Shown: positions 1-10,161, counted from the stretch's first letter. The stretch: DNA of 64,000 bases from Pseudomonas triclosanedens (GCF_026686735.1 NZ_CP113432.1:434001-498000); one strand, 5' to 3'. Numbers and translations are program-made. The notes: generated by a model not told the origin, from the sequence alone.

Positions 1-1083
1 GCCTTCGTCGGTTCGCTGGGCGGCAACCGCAGCGGCCAGCGGCTGGCGCTGGCCCACGTGCTGTTCAACGTCGTGACCGGCGTGCTGGCGTTCCTCCTGC
101 TTTCGCCGCTGACCTGGCTGGTGCACTGGCTGGTAGCGCCGCTGGGGCTGGGTGATAACCCGATGATCCAATTGGCGCTGTTCCATACGCTGTTCAACGG
201 CATGGGCGTGATGCTCTTCTGGCCGCTGCAGGGCGCGCTTGCCAGTGCGCTGGTGCGCTGGCTGCCGGAAGTGGAAGAGCCGCAGGTGCTGATCACCGAT
301 CTCGCGCCGGCCGAGCCGAGCGTCGAGCGCACCCATGCGCGCTATCTCAACGAGCGCGCCCTGGATTCCGCCGACGCCGCTTCCCGGGCCGTCCTCCAGG
401 AGTTGCGGCACCTGGGACGGCTGAGCATCGAGGTGATCTGCCACGCGCTGTACCTGCCGGTGGAGATGCTGACGCAGCCGCGGCTGGACGATACCCAGTT
501 GCACGCGGTGCCAGACCGCCACGCGCTGGCGGCGGAAGTGCTCTACCAGCGCCACATCAAGGGCGTCTACGGCGACCTGCTGAGTTTCATGGGCCGCCTG
601 GAGGTGCCGCTGGACGAGGAGCACCAGCGCTTCTGGCTGTCCTGCCAGGTGGTGGCGCTGCAACTGGTGGATGCGGTGAAGGACGCCAAGCATCTGCAGA
701 AGAACCTCGGCCAGGCTCTGCAGGCCGACCCTTCGGCCACGCGCGAGGCTTACGTGGAGCTGCGCCGGCACCTGGTCGGCATGCTGCGCGAAGTGCGGGC
801 GATGGGCACGCTGCTCGGCGGCGACCTGCCCGAGGAAGCGCTGCAGGCGCGCCTGCAGATGCTGGACGAAAGCGCCGCGCAGTTCGATACCGCGTTCCGC
901 CAGCGGCTGTTCGCGGCGGTACGCCGCCAGGAGCTGGATGGCTTGCAGATGAGTTCGCTGATGAACGACCTGGGCTACGTCAGCCGGATCATCCAGAGCC
1001 TGCGCAACGTTCTGCAACTGGGCACCGAGCACGGCCTGTTCGAGCCGCGCGAAGACGACGCGCCCGCGCTGCTCGTACCCTGA
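1..1083 (+). CDS. Na/Pi cotransporter family protein (3' part)
   Basis: The open frame runs in from the left edge of the window, so the N-terminal part is missing; 360 residues are visible. The first roughly 85 residues contain hydrophobic helices of the sodium-dependent phosphate cotransporter (NptA/PNaS) type. They are followed by a soluble, helix-rich C-terminal region from about residue 115 that resembles a PhoU-like domain. Such inner-membrane proteins import phosphate with Na+ or link phosphate level to regulation. A GTG at 58 is an internal codon, not the start, because the frame is open and family-like before it. The stop directly abuts the stop of the convergent ggt gene. Substrate is inferred from family. 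Confidence 0.8.
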   Translation, partial: AFVGSLGGNRSGQRLALAHVLFNVVTGVLAFLLLSPLTWLVHWLVAPLGLGDNPMIQLALFHTLFNGMGVMLFWPLQGALASALVRWLPEVEEPQVLITDLAPAEPSVERTHARYLNERALDSADAASRAVLQELRHLGRLSIEVICHALYLPVEMLTQPRLDDTQLHAVPDRHALAAEVLYQRHIKGVYGDLLSFMGRLEVPLDEEHQRFWLSCQVVALQLVDAVKDAKHLQKNLGQALQADPSATREAYVELRRHLVGMLREVRAMGTLLGGDLPEEALQARLQMLDESAAQFDTAFRQRLFAAVRRQELDGLQMSSLMNDLGYVSRIIQSLRNVLQLGTEHGLFEPREDDAPALLVP

Positions 1084-2784
1084 TCAGCGCAGCGGCGACG
1101 GCAGCTCGGTGGCCAGGCCGATGCCGCGCGGGTCGCTGGCCGACTGCACGTCACCGGTCTGCTTGTTCCAGTGCAGCACCTGCTGGTTGCCGTAGGCGCG
1201 ACCGACATCCTTGAGCGTGTAGCCGCGGCGTTGCAGGTCGGCCATCTCGCTGCCGGTGAAGGCACGTGGTTCGTGTTCGATGATGTCGGGCAGGTACTGA
1301 TGGTGATAGCGCGGCGACGAGACCCAGCGCTGGATCGGCTTGCCGTCCAGGTAGTCGAGCATCGCCAGCAGCACCATGCTGGGAATGCGGCTGCCGCCAG
1401 GCGTACCGAACGCCGCCAGTTCCGTCGGGCTTTCGATGAAGCTCGGGCTCATGCTCGACAGCGGGCGCTTGCCCGATGCCACGGCATTGGCCTGGCTGCC
1501 GGTCAGTTCGTAGGCGTTGGCACCGCTGACGTCGGTGGCGAAATCATCCATTTCGTCGTTGAGCAGCACGCCGGTACCGGGGACGGTGAAGGCCGCGCCG
1601 AAGGGCAGGTTCACCGACAGGGTCGCGGCCACTGCATTGCCGTCGGCGTCCATCACCACGAAATGGGTGGTGTGATCGCCCTCGCGCCAGGCGGGCGCGC
1701 CCGGCAGCGACGAACTGGGAGTGGCGCGCTGCGGGTCGATGCCGCTGGCCAGGCGCTTGAGATAGTCGGGTGCGAGCAGTTGCGGTACCGGGTTGGCGAC
1801 CCGGTCGGGATCACCCAGCAGGCCGCGGTCCCGGTAGGCGCGACGCAGCACCTCCACCACATAGTGCGTGCGTTGCACGGGGTCGGCTTTCTGCCACGGC
1901 AACTGCTGCAGCATGCCGAGGCTCTGCGCCAGTGCGATACCGCCGGCGGAGGGCGGCGGCGCGCTGATCAGTTCGCGACCGCCATCGAGCGGGTAGCGCA
2001 ACGCCTGACGCTCGACAGTGCGGTAGCTGGCAAGGTCTTCCAGGCTCCAGATGCCGCCAGCGGCGCGTACGCCGTCGACCAGTTTCCCGGCGGTTTCGCC
2101 TTCGTAGAATCCGATGCGGCCGTAGCGCGCCAGTCGCTCCAGGGTGCGGGCGAGGTCCGGCTGGCGCAGCAGGCTCCATTCTTCGGGCAGGTTGCCCTGG
2201 TCGAGGAAGATTCGCGCGGTTTCGCGGTCCTTGCGCATGGCGTCGAGGCGCCAGGCCGCACGATCGATGTAGATGCGGTCGACGGATACGCCGTCGGTGG
2301 CCAGGCGGATCGCCGGCACCAGGTTGTTGGCCAGGGTCTTGCGGCCATAGCGGCTGGTGATATCTGCCAGGGCGGCGGGCAGGCCCGGAATGCCGGCAGC
2401 CAGCGCGCCATTGAGCGACAGTTGCGGGTCGACCTTGCCATTGCGCTCGTACATCCGTGCGTGGGCGGCCAGGGGCGCGCGCTCGCGGGCGTCGATGAAG
2501 TGGTAGGTCGGCGGGCTGCCGGCCTTGCGCAGGAGGAAGAAGCCGCCACCGCCGAGCCCGGATCCATAGGGCTCGACGACGGCCAGTGCCGCGCTGATGG
2601 CGACGGCGGCGTCGAAGGCGTTGCCGCCATCGGCCAGGGTTTCGAGGCCGGCTACGGTTGCTGCGGGATGGGCGGTGGCGACGCTGGCCTGTGCCGGGTG
2701 CTCCGCGGCATGCAGCGCAAAACTGAGCAGCAGGAGGCTGCAGAAGCCGAGCAGGGCGCGGGAGCTGGAATTCAACAGGGACAT
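1084..2784 (-). CDS. ggt: Gamma-glutamyltransferase precursor
   Basis: This 566-residue periplasmic enzyme of the glutathione salvage route cleaves gamma-glutamyl bonds and transfers the group to water or amino acids. A Sec signal peptide covers about residues 1-26, ending in a small-residue cleavage site (LHA). The proenzyme processing site is visible: Thr372 in the HTTHF motif should be the nucleophile and the first residue of the small subunit (about 195 residues). The glycine-rich oxyanion segment (PLSSMSPS) lies downstream of it. The full length is normal for the family. It corresponds in position to PA0361, next to the ferredoxin gene. Function is confident; substrate preference cannot be read. 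Confidence 0.93.
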   Translation of the reverse strand: MSLLNSSSRALLGFCSLLLLSFALHAAEHPAQASVATAHPAATVAGLETLADGGNAFDAAVAISAALAVVEPYGSGLGGGGFFLLRKAGSPPTYHFIDARERAPLAAHARMYERNGKVDPQLSLNGALAAGIPGLPAALADITSRYGRKTLANNLVPAIRLATDGVSVDRIYIDRAAWRLDAMRKDRETARIFLDQGNLPEEWSLLRQPDLARTLERLARYGRIGFYEGETAGKLVDGVRAAGGIWSLEDLASYRTVERQALRYPLDGGRELISAPPPSAGGIALAQSLGMLQQLPWQKADPVQRTHYVVEVLRRAYRDRGLLGDPDRVANPVPQLLAPDYLKRLASGIDPQRATPSSSLPGAPAWREGDHTTHFVVMDADGNAVAATLSVNLPFGAAFTVPGTGVLLNDEMDDFATDVSGANAYELTGSQANAVASGKRPLSSMSPSFIESPTELAAFGTPGGSRIPSMVLLAMLDYLDGKPIQRWVSSPRYHHQYLPDIIEHEPRAFTGSEMADLQRRGYTLKDVGRAYGNQQVLHWNKQTGDVQSASDPRGIGLATELPSPLR

Positions 2785-2892
2785 GGCTTCTCACGAACCG
2801 CCGGTTCTACCAGCGGATGGCCTGACAAAAGACGCGGTGGCGAATTGGGAGGATAGACAATCCCGAAGCCGAACGGTTTGTGAGAACTCAAT

Positions 2893-3294
<402 letters not shown>

Positions 3295-3312
3295 TCAGGT
3301 TCTGTCGGGGCT

Positions 3313-3329
3313 GCGTCGAGACTCGACGC
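3313..3329. terminator. Short perfect inverted repeat after coaD
   Basis: GCGTCGAG and CTCGACGC flank a single A, which gives a compact seven-pair hairpin with a three-base loop just past the coaD stop. There is no T-run, so it may only slow transcription or protect the 3' end of the mRNA. Confidence 0.35.
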
Positions 3330-3336
3330 CTTGAGA

Positions 3337-3957
<621 letters not shown>

Positions 3958-4002
3958 TCACGCGCAGGCCCCGTTGCAGAGCCTGCGCGAGCGTTTCCAG
4001 CG

Positions 4003-5598
4003 TTACGCCTTGCCTAGCCGTTCGACCAGCGCGGCGGACAGTTGCGCAGTCAGGCCGTAGACCGAAAGCTGCGGGTTGGCGCCGATGCTGGTGGGGAACA
4101 GCGAGCCGTCGTGGATCGACAGGTTCTCCAACTGGTGGTGACGCCCCAGGCTGTCGCACACGGCCTGTTTCGGGTCCTCGCCCATCGCGCAGCCGCCCAT
4201 CACGTGGGCGCTGCCCAGGCGGGTGCGGTACAGCTCCAGGCTGAGGCCGTCGATCAGTTCATGGGCTTGCTTGGCGCTCTTCACGTAGCCGGCGTCGGCA
4301 TGCAGCGGCAGCACGGCCTTGGCGCCAGCGGCGAACTGGATGTCGGCCATCGTGTGGAAGGCTCGGCGGATACCGTCCCAGGTGTAGTCGGTCATCTGGT
4401 AGTCGAGCACCGGGGTATCGTCGCCACGCAGGCTGACGGTGCCGACCGCGCTGTCGGGGTGGAAGCCGTCGCGCATCAGCGCGAGGATCACGTTGGTGTG
4501 CGGCAACTGCTCCATGCGCAGCGCGTTGTCTTCGCCGAAGCGGCCGAGCAGCGTGGCGCTCAGGGATGGTTGCAGCGGCGGCACTTCGAGCTTGTAGGAC
4601 ATGCGGCCGGCTGCGCCGTCATCCCACTGGAAGTGGTCGGAGTAGATCGATTGCGGCGCGCCGTAGAACGGGTTGATCACTTCGTCGAACAGCGCAGCGC
4701 TGAAGTTCACCACATGCAGGAAGGTGCGTTGGCCCACGCGGCCGTTCGGGTCGGGCGCCTTGGAGCGCATGAGGATCGCCGGGGTGTTGATGCCGCCGCC
4801 GGACAGCACGTAGTGGCGCGCCTTGACGGTGACTTTGCGGCCAGTCGGCGCGACGCAGCGTTCGTCCATTGCCAGGCATTCCAGGCCGCTGACTTTTTCG
4901 CCGTCGATCAGCAGGCGGTTGGCGCGGGCGAGATAGAGCAGCTCGCCGCCCTTGTCCAGGGTCGCAGGGATGGTGGTGACCAGCATCGACTGCTTGGCGT
5001 TGGTCGGGCAGCCCATGCCGCAGTAGCCGAGGTTCCAGCAGCCGCGAACGTTGCGCGGGATGACCTTCCAGTGCAGCCCGAGCTTCTCGCAGCCGTTGCG
5101 GATCACATCGTTGTTGGGGTTCGGCGGCAGCGCCCAGGGCGCAACGCCCAGACGCTGCTCCATCTTCTCGAACCAGGGTGCCATCTCGGCGACGCCGTGG
5201 CCCTTGACGCCATGCTCCTTGGCCCAGTGTTCGAGGGTCGGCTCGGGCGTGCGGAAGCTGGAGGTCCAGTTGATCAGCGTGGTGCCACCCACGGCACGGC
5301 CCTGGAGGATGGTGATCGCGCCGTCCTTGCTCATCCGCCCGATGCCTTCCTGGTACAGGCTCGGGTAGGCGTCGGCTTCCTGCATCTTGAAGTCGGAGCT
5401 GGTCTTGAGCGGGCCTTCCTCCACCAGCAGCACCTTGTAGCCGGCGGCGCTCAGGGCTTCGGCTGTGGTGCCGCCGCCTGCGCCGGTGCCGACGATCACC
5501 ACGTCGGCTTCGAGGGTCAGGTCTTTTTCCAGGCGCGAGCCATCGTGGACTTTCCAGCCACCGGCGAGGCCGGCGGCGAACAGATCGGGTACAGGCAT
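4003..5598 (-). CDS. GMC-family FAD-dependent oxidoreductase
   Basis: A 531-residue flavoprotein. The dinucleotide-binding motif GTGAGG is at residues 37-42, and the GMC C-terminal signature (GGCAMG, then NPQLSVYGL) is near the end. A cysteine-rich stretch near residue 185 (GCWNLGYCGMGC) is seen in membrane-linked alcohol or gluconate-type dehydrogenases of this group. It has no signal peptide of its own, but the next gene upstream in the transcript (5638-6183) encodes a Tat-signal small protein, which suggests co-export as a complex. An aldehyde dehydrogenase gene heads the operon, so an alcohol-to-acid oxidation route is likely. Substrate unknown; the position matches PA0364. Confidence 0.85.
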   Translation of the reverse strand: MPVPDLFAAGLAGGWKVHDGSRLEKDLTLEADVVIVGTGAGGGTTAEALSAAGYKVLLVEEGPLKTSSDFKMQEADAYPSLYQEGIGRMSKDGAITILQGRAVGGTTLINWTSSFRTPEPTLEHWAKEHGVKGHGVAEMAPWFEKMEQRLGVAPWALPPNPNNDVIRNGCEKLGLHWKVIPRNVRGCWNLGYCGMGCPTNAKQSMLVTTIPATLDKGGELLYLARANRLLIDGEKVSGLECLAMDERCVAPTGRKVTVKARHYVLSGGGINTPAILMRSKAPDPNGRVGQRTFLHVVNFSAALFDEVINPFYGAPQSIYSDHFQWDDGAAGRMSYKLEVPPLQPSLSATLLGRFGEDNALRMEQLPHTNVILALMRDGFHPDSAVGTVSLRGDDTPVLDYQMTDYTWDGIRRAFHTMADIQFAAGAKAVLPLHADAGYVKSAKQAHELIDGLSLELYRTRLGSAHVMGGCAMGEDPKQAVCDSLGRHHQLENLSIHDGSLFPTSIGANPQLSVYGLTAQLSAALVERLGKA

Positions 5599-5637
5599 CG
5601 AGATTCTCTCAGGCGAATTCTTGTTGTTCTGGCCGGG

Positions 5638-6183
5638 TCAGACTTTCGGCGGGCCGGGATAGCCGCAGTGTCCCCAGGATTCCGGGCGGCCATACCAGGC
5701 CATCAGGACCAGTTGCAGCAGCGAGCTATGGCCCATCTTCAGCAGGGAAAGGGAGCTGTTCTGCCAGCGTTCGAGGAAGTGCTTCACGTCGGCGGCGCTG
5801 GCGTTTTCCCAGCTACCCCAGATGCCAGTCAGCGGGCCGCGGGTGACTGGCAGAGCGAGTACGTCGAACAGTTGGACGGTGAGCTTGAGCATCTCCGGAG
5901 ACAGGCGGTGGAGGCTGTAGTCGAGGCTCTTGATGGTGCCCTCGACAGCATCTGCCATGCGCTCGGCGGGTACCGCGCCGGCCAGCATCACCGGGATCAG
6001 TGCGCGCAGGAACGGCATGTCCGAGTCGCGCAGCACCGCAAAGCCGCTGGATGGCGTGCTCGCGGAGCAACCGCTGAGGCTGGCCGTGACGCCTGCGGTG
6101 GCGAGGAAGGCGCTGCCGATCAGGCCGATCTTGAGGACGCCGCGCCGGGAGAGCCCCGGCGTGCTCAGGGAGGTGTCTGTCAT
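5638..6183 (-). CDS. Tat-signal small protein partner of GMC oxidoreductase
   Basis: This 181-residue protein has a twin-arginine signal near the N terminus (SRRGVLK) followed by a hydrophobic stretch and a Cys in LSGC, which could make it a lipoprotein. The start at 6183 places the twin arginine about 12 residues in. A longer frame upstream reads as unlikely protein. It lies between the aldehyde dehydrogenase and GMC genes, with short spacers of 55 and 39 bp. By analogy with the small subunit of gluconate 2-dehydrogenase it may carry its folded GMC partner across the inner membrane. No catalytic residues are recognised. Confidence 0.75.
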   Translation of the reverse strand: MTDTSLSTPGLSRRGVLKIGLIGSAFLATAGVTASLSGCSASTPSSGFAVLRDSDMPFLRALIPVMLAGAVPAERMADAVEGTIKSLDYSLHRLSPEMLKLTVQLFDVLALPVTRGPLTGIWGSWENASAADVKHFLERWQNSSLSLLKMGHSSLLQLVLMAWYGRPESWGHCGYPGPPKV

Positions 6184-6238
6184 TCTTGTTGTTTCACCTG
6201 TGCAGGAGAGCCGCCTGGGTGGCCGGCGGCTGGAAGGG

Positions 6239-7669
6239 TCAGCGGATGAAGAGCTTGTACACCAGCTTCTGCAGCGACTTGCCATAGGGCGGGTAGATCA
6301 CGCGGGCCGCATTGAAGCGCGGCTTGCTGAACACGCCCTTGGCCTTGCTGAAGGTGAGGAAGCCTTCATGGCCGTGGTAGTGGCCCATGCCCGACGGGCC
6401 GACGCCGCCGAACGGCATGTCGTCCTGGGCAACGTGCAGCAGGGTGTCGTTGAGGCACACCCCACCGGAATGCGTCTGCGCCAGTACGTGTTCCTGCTCG
6501 CGTTTGTCGTAGCCGAAGTAATACAGCGCCAGCGGGCGGTCGCGCTCGTTGATGTAGCTCAGCGCCTGTTCGAGGTTCTGGTAGGGGATCACCGGCAGCA
6601 ACGGCCCGAAGATTTCCTCCTGCATCACCTTCATCTCGTCGTTCACGTTCAGCAGCAGCGCTTGCGGCAGGCGGCGGCCCTGGCCCTGCGGGAACAGCGG
6701 GATCACGGTGGCGCCGCGCGCCTGGGCATCGGCCAGGTAGCCGTTCAGGCGGGAGAGTTGGCGTTCGTTGATGATCGCGGTGTAGTCCGGGTTGTTCTCC
6801 AGTTTCGGGAAGAAGCCCTGGACCACCTGACGGTAGGTCTGGACGAACTCATCGACGCGGCTCTGCGGCACCAGCACGTAGTCGGGCGCCACGCAGGTTT
6901 GCCCGGCATTGAGCGACTTGCCGAAGGCGATGCGCTCGGCGGCGTCCTTCATCGGCACGCTGGACGACACGATGGCCGGTGACTTGCCGCCCAGTTCGAG
7001 GGTTACCGGGGTCAGGTTTTCCGCTGCCGCGCGCATCACGTGCTTGCCGATGCTGGTGGCACCGGTGAACAGCAGGTGGTCGAACGGCAGCTTGGAGAAG
7101 GCGACGCCCACATCCACTTCGCCTTCGACGACGGCCACCATGTCCTCGGGGAAGACCTTGGCCAGCAGGGCCTTGAGCATGCGCGCGCTGGCGGGTGTGG
7201 ATTCGCTCATCTTGATCATGACGCGGTTGCCGGCGGCCAGGGCGCCGGTCAGCGGGCCGATGGCAAGGAACAGCGGGTAGTTCCACGGCACGATCACGCC
7301 CACCACGCCCAGCGGCTGGTACACCACCTTGGCCGACGCCGGCATGAACTGCATGCCTACCGAGCGGCGCGAGGGTTTCATCCACTTCTTCACCCGTTTG
7401 GCGGCGTAGTGCACGCCGTGCAGGCTGGGCATCACTTCGGCGAGCAGGGTTTCGTCGGCTGAGCGGTTGCTGAAGTCGCTGTTGATCGCATCGATGATCG
7501 CCTGCTGCTCGGTCACCAGCAGATTGGCTAGGCTCTTGAGCCACTGGATGCGCTGGCCGGCGTCGGGCATCGGATTGGCGCGATAGGCCTGGCGTTGACG
7601 TTCGAGGAGGGATTCCAGCTGGCTGATCTGCTGCTGGCTCTGCTGCAGGTAGGCGATATCGGCGACCAT
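6239..7669 (-). CDS. Coniferyl-aldehyde-dehydrogenase-like enzyme
   Basis: A 476-residue NAD(P)-dependent aldehyde dehydrogenase. The catalytic pair is intact: Glu225 in LELGGKSP and Cys259 in NAGQTCVAP. The cofactor motif FTGATSIGK is at 201-209. The C-terminal basic, hydrophobic tail (about the last 25 residues) resembles the membrane-associated members acting on hydrophobic aldehydes (coniferyl, fatty). A strong Shine-Dalgarno (AAGGAG) precedes the start. It is the first gene of a three-gene operon with the Tat partner and GMC oxidoreductase and is divergent from a TetR regulator. The exact aldehyde is not readable. Confidence 0.88.
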   Translation of the reverse strand: MVADIAYLQQSQQQISQLESLLERQRQAYRANPMPDAGQRIQWLKSLANLLVTEQQAIIDAINSDFSNRSADETLLAEVMPSLHGVHYAAKRVKKWMKPSRRSVGMQFMPASAKVVYQPLGVVGVIVPWNYPLFLAIGPLTGALAAGNRVMIKMSESTPASARMLKALLAKVFPEDMVAVVEGEVDVGVAFSKLPFDHLLFTGATSIGKHVMRAAAENLTPVTLELGGKSPAIVSSSVPMKDAAERIAFGKSLNAGQTCVAPDYVLVPQSRVDEFVQTYRQVVQGFFPKLENNPDYTAIINERQLSRLNGYLADAQARGATVIPLFPQGQGRRLPQALLLNVNDEMKVMQEEIFGPLLPVIPYQNLEQALSYINERDRPLALYYFGYDKREQEHVLAQTHSGGVCLNDTLLHVAQDDMPFGGVGPSGMGHYHGHEGFLTFSKAKGVFSKPRFNAARVIYPPYGKSLQKLVYKLFIR

Positions 7670-7758
7670 GACGTGGCTCCTTGGCGGAAGCGGCAGGGGA
7701 AGCTGTCCGAGTGCAATGCGGCAAGGGCGGGACGCTTCGCGTTGTTGTGCTGTCTGGA

Positions 7759-7787
7759 TTTTTAGAGCAAATACTCTAGAGTGTCAA
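7759..7787 (-). promoter_or_regulatory. Promoter and operator of the aldehyde dehydrogenase operon
   Basis: On the minus strand TTGACA (-35, 7782-7787) and TAAAAA (-10, 7759-7764) are separated by exactly 17 bp. A palindrome with arms TAGAG (7763-7767) and CTCTA (7774-7778) and a six-base spacer fills the gap between them. A repressor bound there would block RNA polymerase; the adjacent TetR protein is the obvious candidate. Confidence 0.6.
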
Positions 7788-7909
7788 TCAGGATGCCTCG
7801 CCCGGCTCCCGAGTCCCAGCCAACGAAAAGCTGGGATGTGCCTCCCGGGGTGTTACGCGGTAGCAATCGGTGTACCTTTGCCCCGCAATCCGCTTTCACG
7901 AGTCCGCGA

Positions 7910-8563
7910 ATGGCCCCACGTATCAACACCCGTGACCGCATCGCCCAGGCCAGCCTGGAGCTGTTCAACGCCCAGGGCGAGCGCAGTGTCACCACCAACC
8001 ACATCGCTGCGCACCTGGGTATTTCGCCGGGCAATCTGTATTACCACTACCGCAACAAGCAGGCGATCATCGCCGAGCTGTTCGCCGCGTACGAAAGGCA
8101 TGTGGACCAGTTCCTGCGCGTGCCCGAAGGCCGCGCGCTGACAGTCGACGACAAGCTCTACTACCTGGAGGCGCTGCTGGCAGCGATGTGGCACTACCGC
8201 TTCCTGCACCGCGACCTGGAGCACTTGCTCGACTCCGACCCGGAGCTGGCCGCGAACTACCGCAGCTTCGCACAGCGTGCGCTGCTCAACGCCAAGGCGA
8301 TCTACCGCGGCTTCGTCGAGGCCGGCATCCTGCTGATGGATGAGACGCAGCTCGATGCGCTTACCCTTAATGCCTGGATCATCCTTACCTCATGGGTGCG
8401 CTACTTGTGTACCACCCGCGAGTTCAGCGGCGACCTGAGCGAAGCCCAGTTGCGCCGTGGCCTGTACCAGGTGCTCGCGCTGGAGAGCGGGCATATCGCC
8501 CCGGCCGCGCGTGAAGCCGTGGCGGCGGTGTTCGACCGCCTTTATGTGCCGCTGGAAGAATGA
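7910..8563 (+). CDS. TetR family transcriptional regulator
   Basis: A 217-residue DNA-binding repressor type protein. The N-terminal helix-turn-helix is clear (TTNHIAAHLGISPGNLYYHY, about residues 27-46), followed by an all-helical ligand domain. The start at 7910 was chosen because it gives the usual TetR length and beginning (MAPRINTRDRI); the frame is open further upstream but would cover the divergent promoter. It is divergent from the aldehyde dehydrogenase operon, with a palindromic operator inside that promoter, so it probably represses that operon and responds to an aldehyde, alcohol or acyl compound. Position corresponds to PA0367. Confidence 0.85.
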   Translation: MAPRINTRDRIAQASLELFNAQGERSVTTNHIAAHLGISPGNLYYHYRNKQAIIAELFAAYERHVDQFLRVPEGRALTVDDKLYYLEALLAAMWHYRFLHRDLEHLLDSDPELAANYRSFAQRALLNAKAIYRGFVEAGILLMDETQLDALTLNAWIILTSWVRYLCTTREFSGDLSEAQLRRGLYQVLALESGHIAPAAREAVAAVFDRLYVPLEE

Positions 8564-8570
8564 GCGCCGC

Positions 8571-8987
8571 TCAGGCGTCGGCTTTGCGTGGTCCCGGAAC
8601 CCGCGGTCGGCGCAAGGCGATGCCGTGGCGCAGAAAGAAGTCCTCAACGCCTTCGGTAGCATCGGTATAGAGCGTGCGCCGAGGGTGATCGGCAAGGAAG
8701 CGGGCCATCAGCCGCTGGCCGATTCCCTGGGCCTGGAAGCCCGGCAGCACAGCAACTTCGGCCAACCATGTGGTTTGCGCTGTTTCGCTTTCGGCGCGCA
8801 GCAGGCCGACAATCAGGTCACCCTCCTGGGCCAGCAGCGTGTAGCTGGAAAACTCGTAGAGGTCGCGCAACTCCGTCATCGTGCCGGGTACGCCCCAGCC
8901 GACCGCCCGGTAGAGCGCCGCGATGCTCGCGCACTGGGCGTCGCTCAACGGCGGGTTGTGCAGAATCGTCAGCGGTGTGTCAGTCAT
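8571..8987 (-). CDS. GNAT family N-acetyltransferase
   Basis: A 138-residue single-domain acyltransferase. The acetyl-CoA pyrophosphate loop is seen as QAQGIGQRLM after the beta strand AEVAVLP (around residues 75-95). Members of this compact group acetylate small amines or protein N termini; the acceptor cannot be told. The stop lies seven bases from the convergent tetR stop, so the two transcripts probably overlap at their ends. Confidence 0.8.
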   Translation of the reverse strand: MTDTPLTILHNPPLSDAQCASIAALYRAVGWGVPGTMTELRDLYEFSSYTLLAQEGDLIVGLLRAESETAQTTWLAEVAVLPGFQAQGIGQRLMARFLADHPRRTLYTDATEGVEDFFLRHGIALRRPRVPGPRKADA

Positions 8988-9048
8988 GGCATCACTCCTG
9001 TCTGGCGTCCACTTTCAGTCTGCCGGATCGGTGGCCCGAAAGCCTGAT

Positions 9049-10053
9049 CTAGGGCAGGGACGCTCCGTGCCTTTGCCGCAGCCACTGGGGAATGCGGTGT
9101 TCCAGATAGTACTCCGGGCGTCCCGGTGAGCCGCCGATGAAGCCCACGTGGCCGCCGCGCGCCAGCAGTTCCAGCTCCGTCGTGGCGGACAGTTCGTCCG
9201 CCTGGGGGATGCTCTGCGCGTGGATGAAGGGATCGTCGCTGGACTGGATCACCAGCGTGGGTATGCGAATCCCGCCCAGGTAGTAGCGGCTGGACGCGCG
9301 CCGGTAGTAGTCGTGTACGTCGGCGAAACCGTGCAGCGGCGCGGTCACCCGGTCGTCGAAGTCCCAGAAGGTGCGCATGCCGTCCAGGGGGCCGAGGCGC
9401 TCCAGCGCGGCGAGGTTCTCCGCATGGCCGCCGGCGGCGAAGGCCTGGCGCTTGGTCTGTACGTACGCGACCAGTTCGCGCATGAAGTGCGCCTGGTAGA
9501 CCCTGGAAAAGCCGATGCCGATGCGGTCGGCGCACTGGTCCAGGCGAAACGGCACCGACACCGCCACCGCGCCACGCAAGGGGCAGTCTTCCGCTGTTTC
9601 GCCCAGGTATTTGAGCAGTACATTGCCGCCCAACGAATAGCCCACTGCATAGAGCGGTGCCATCGGCCGCCTGGCGCGCACGTGGGCGACCACCGAGGCG
9701 AGGTCTTCGCTGACGCCCGAGTGATAGCCGCGCGGCAACAGGTTCGATTCGCCCGAGCAGCCGCGCCAGTTCAGCGCCACGCTGGCCCAACCCTGGGCCG
9801 CCAGTTGCTGCTGCAGGCCGAGGATGTAGTGCGACGACGAGGAGCCGGTGAGCCCGTGCAGCGCCAGCACCAGTGGCGCCTGCGCCTCGTGCGGGCCGTG
9901 CCAGTCCAGGTCGATGAAGTCGCCGTCGTCCAGCCACAGCCGCTCGCGCCGGCGTTGGAGTGTCGGCGCCTTGCGCAGCAGCGAACCGTACAGGGTCTGC
10001 AAATGTGGGCTGGGAAGCCACCAGGCGGGCTTGAATGGGGAAGGTATAGTCAT
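9049..10053 (-). CDS. YheT-type alpha/beta hydrolase
   Basis: A 334-residue serine hydrolase of the YheT/ABHD family. The nucleophile elbow GYSLGG places Ser140, with the acid at about Asp273-274 (SSDDPF) and His302 in ARGGHVGF. The family hydrolyses carboxylic esters, and its natural substrates in bacteria are poorly known. The start at 10053 begins MTIPSPFKPAWW as in relatives; an in-frame ATG at 10104 would add 17 residues and cannot be excluded because neither has a strong ribosome site. Divergent from the lipoprotein gene at 10162. Confidence 0.82.
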   Translation of the reverse strand: MTIPSPFKPAWWLPSPHLQTLYGSLLRKAPTLQRRRERLWLDDGDFIDLDWHGPHEAQAPLVLALHGLTGSSSSHYILGLQQQLAAQGWASVALNWRGCSGESNLLPRGYHSGVSEDLASVVAHVRARRPMAPLYAVGYSLGGNVLLKYLGETAEDCPLRGAVAVSVPFRLDQCADRIGIGFSRVYQAHFMRELVAYVQTKRQAFAAGGHAENLAALERLGPLDGMRTFWDFDDRVTAPLHGFADVHDYYRRASSRYYLGGIRIPTLVIQSSDDPFIHAQSIPQADELSATTELELLARGGHVGFIGGSPGRPEYYLEHRIPQWLRQRHGASLP

Positions 10054-10161
10054 CGTTTGAACTGACGGGCTGACGAGTCGTGATAGTAACGCCAAGTCGG
10101 TCATGCGATGGACGCCTTGTGCATCCGTCGCCAGGGAAACCACGCTTAAGGAGGGGATGGC

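Noticed and set aside
1171..2856. Long open frame (about 560 codons) on the strand opposite ggt
   Set aside because: It mirrors the ggt codons, has biased low-complexity composition (Gly, Gln, Val, His rich) and matches no family; antisense frames stay open because of high GC.
4042..6249. 735-codon plus-strand frame opposite the GMC and Tat-partner genes
   Set aside because: It crosses two well-supported minus-strand genes and shows no domain; a GC-driven shadow.
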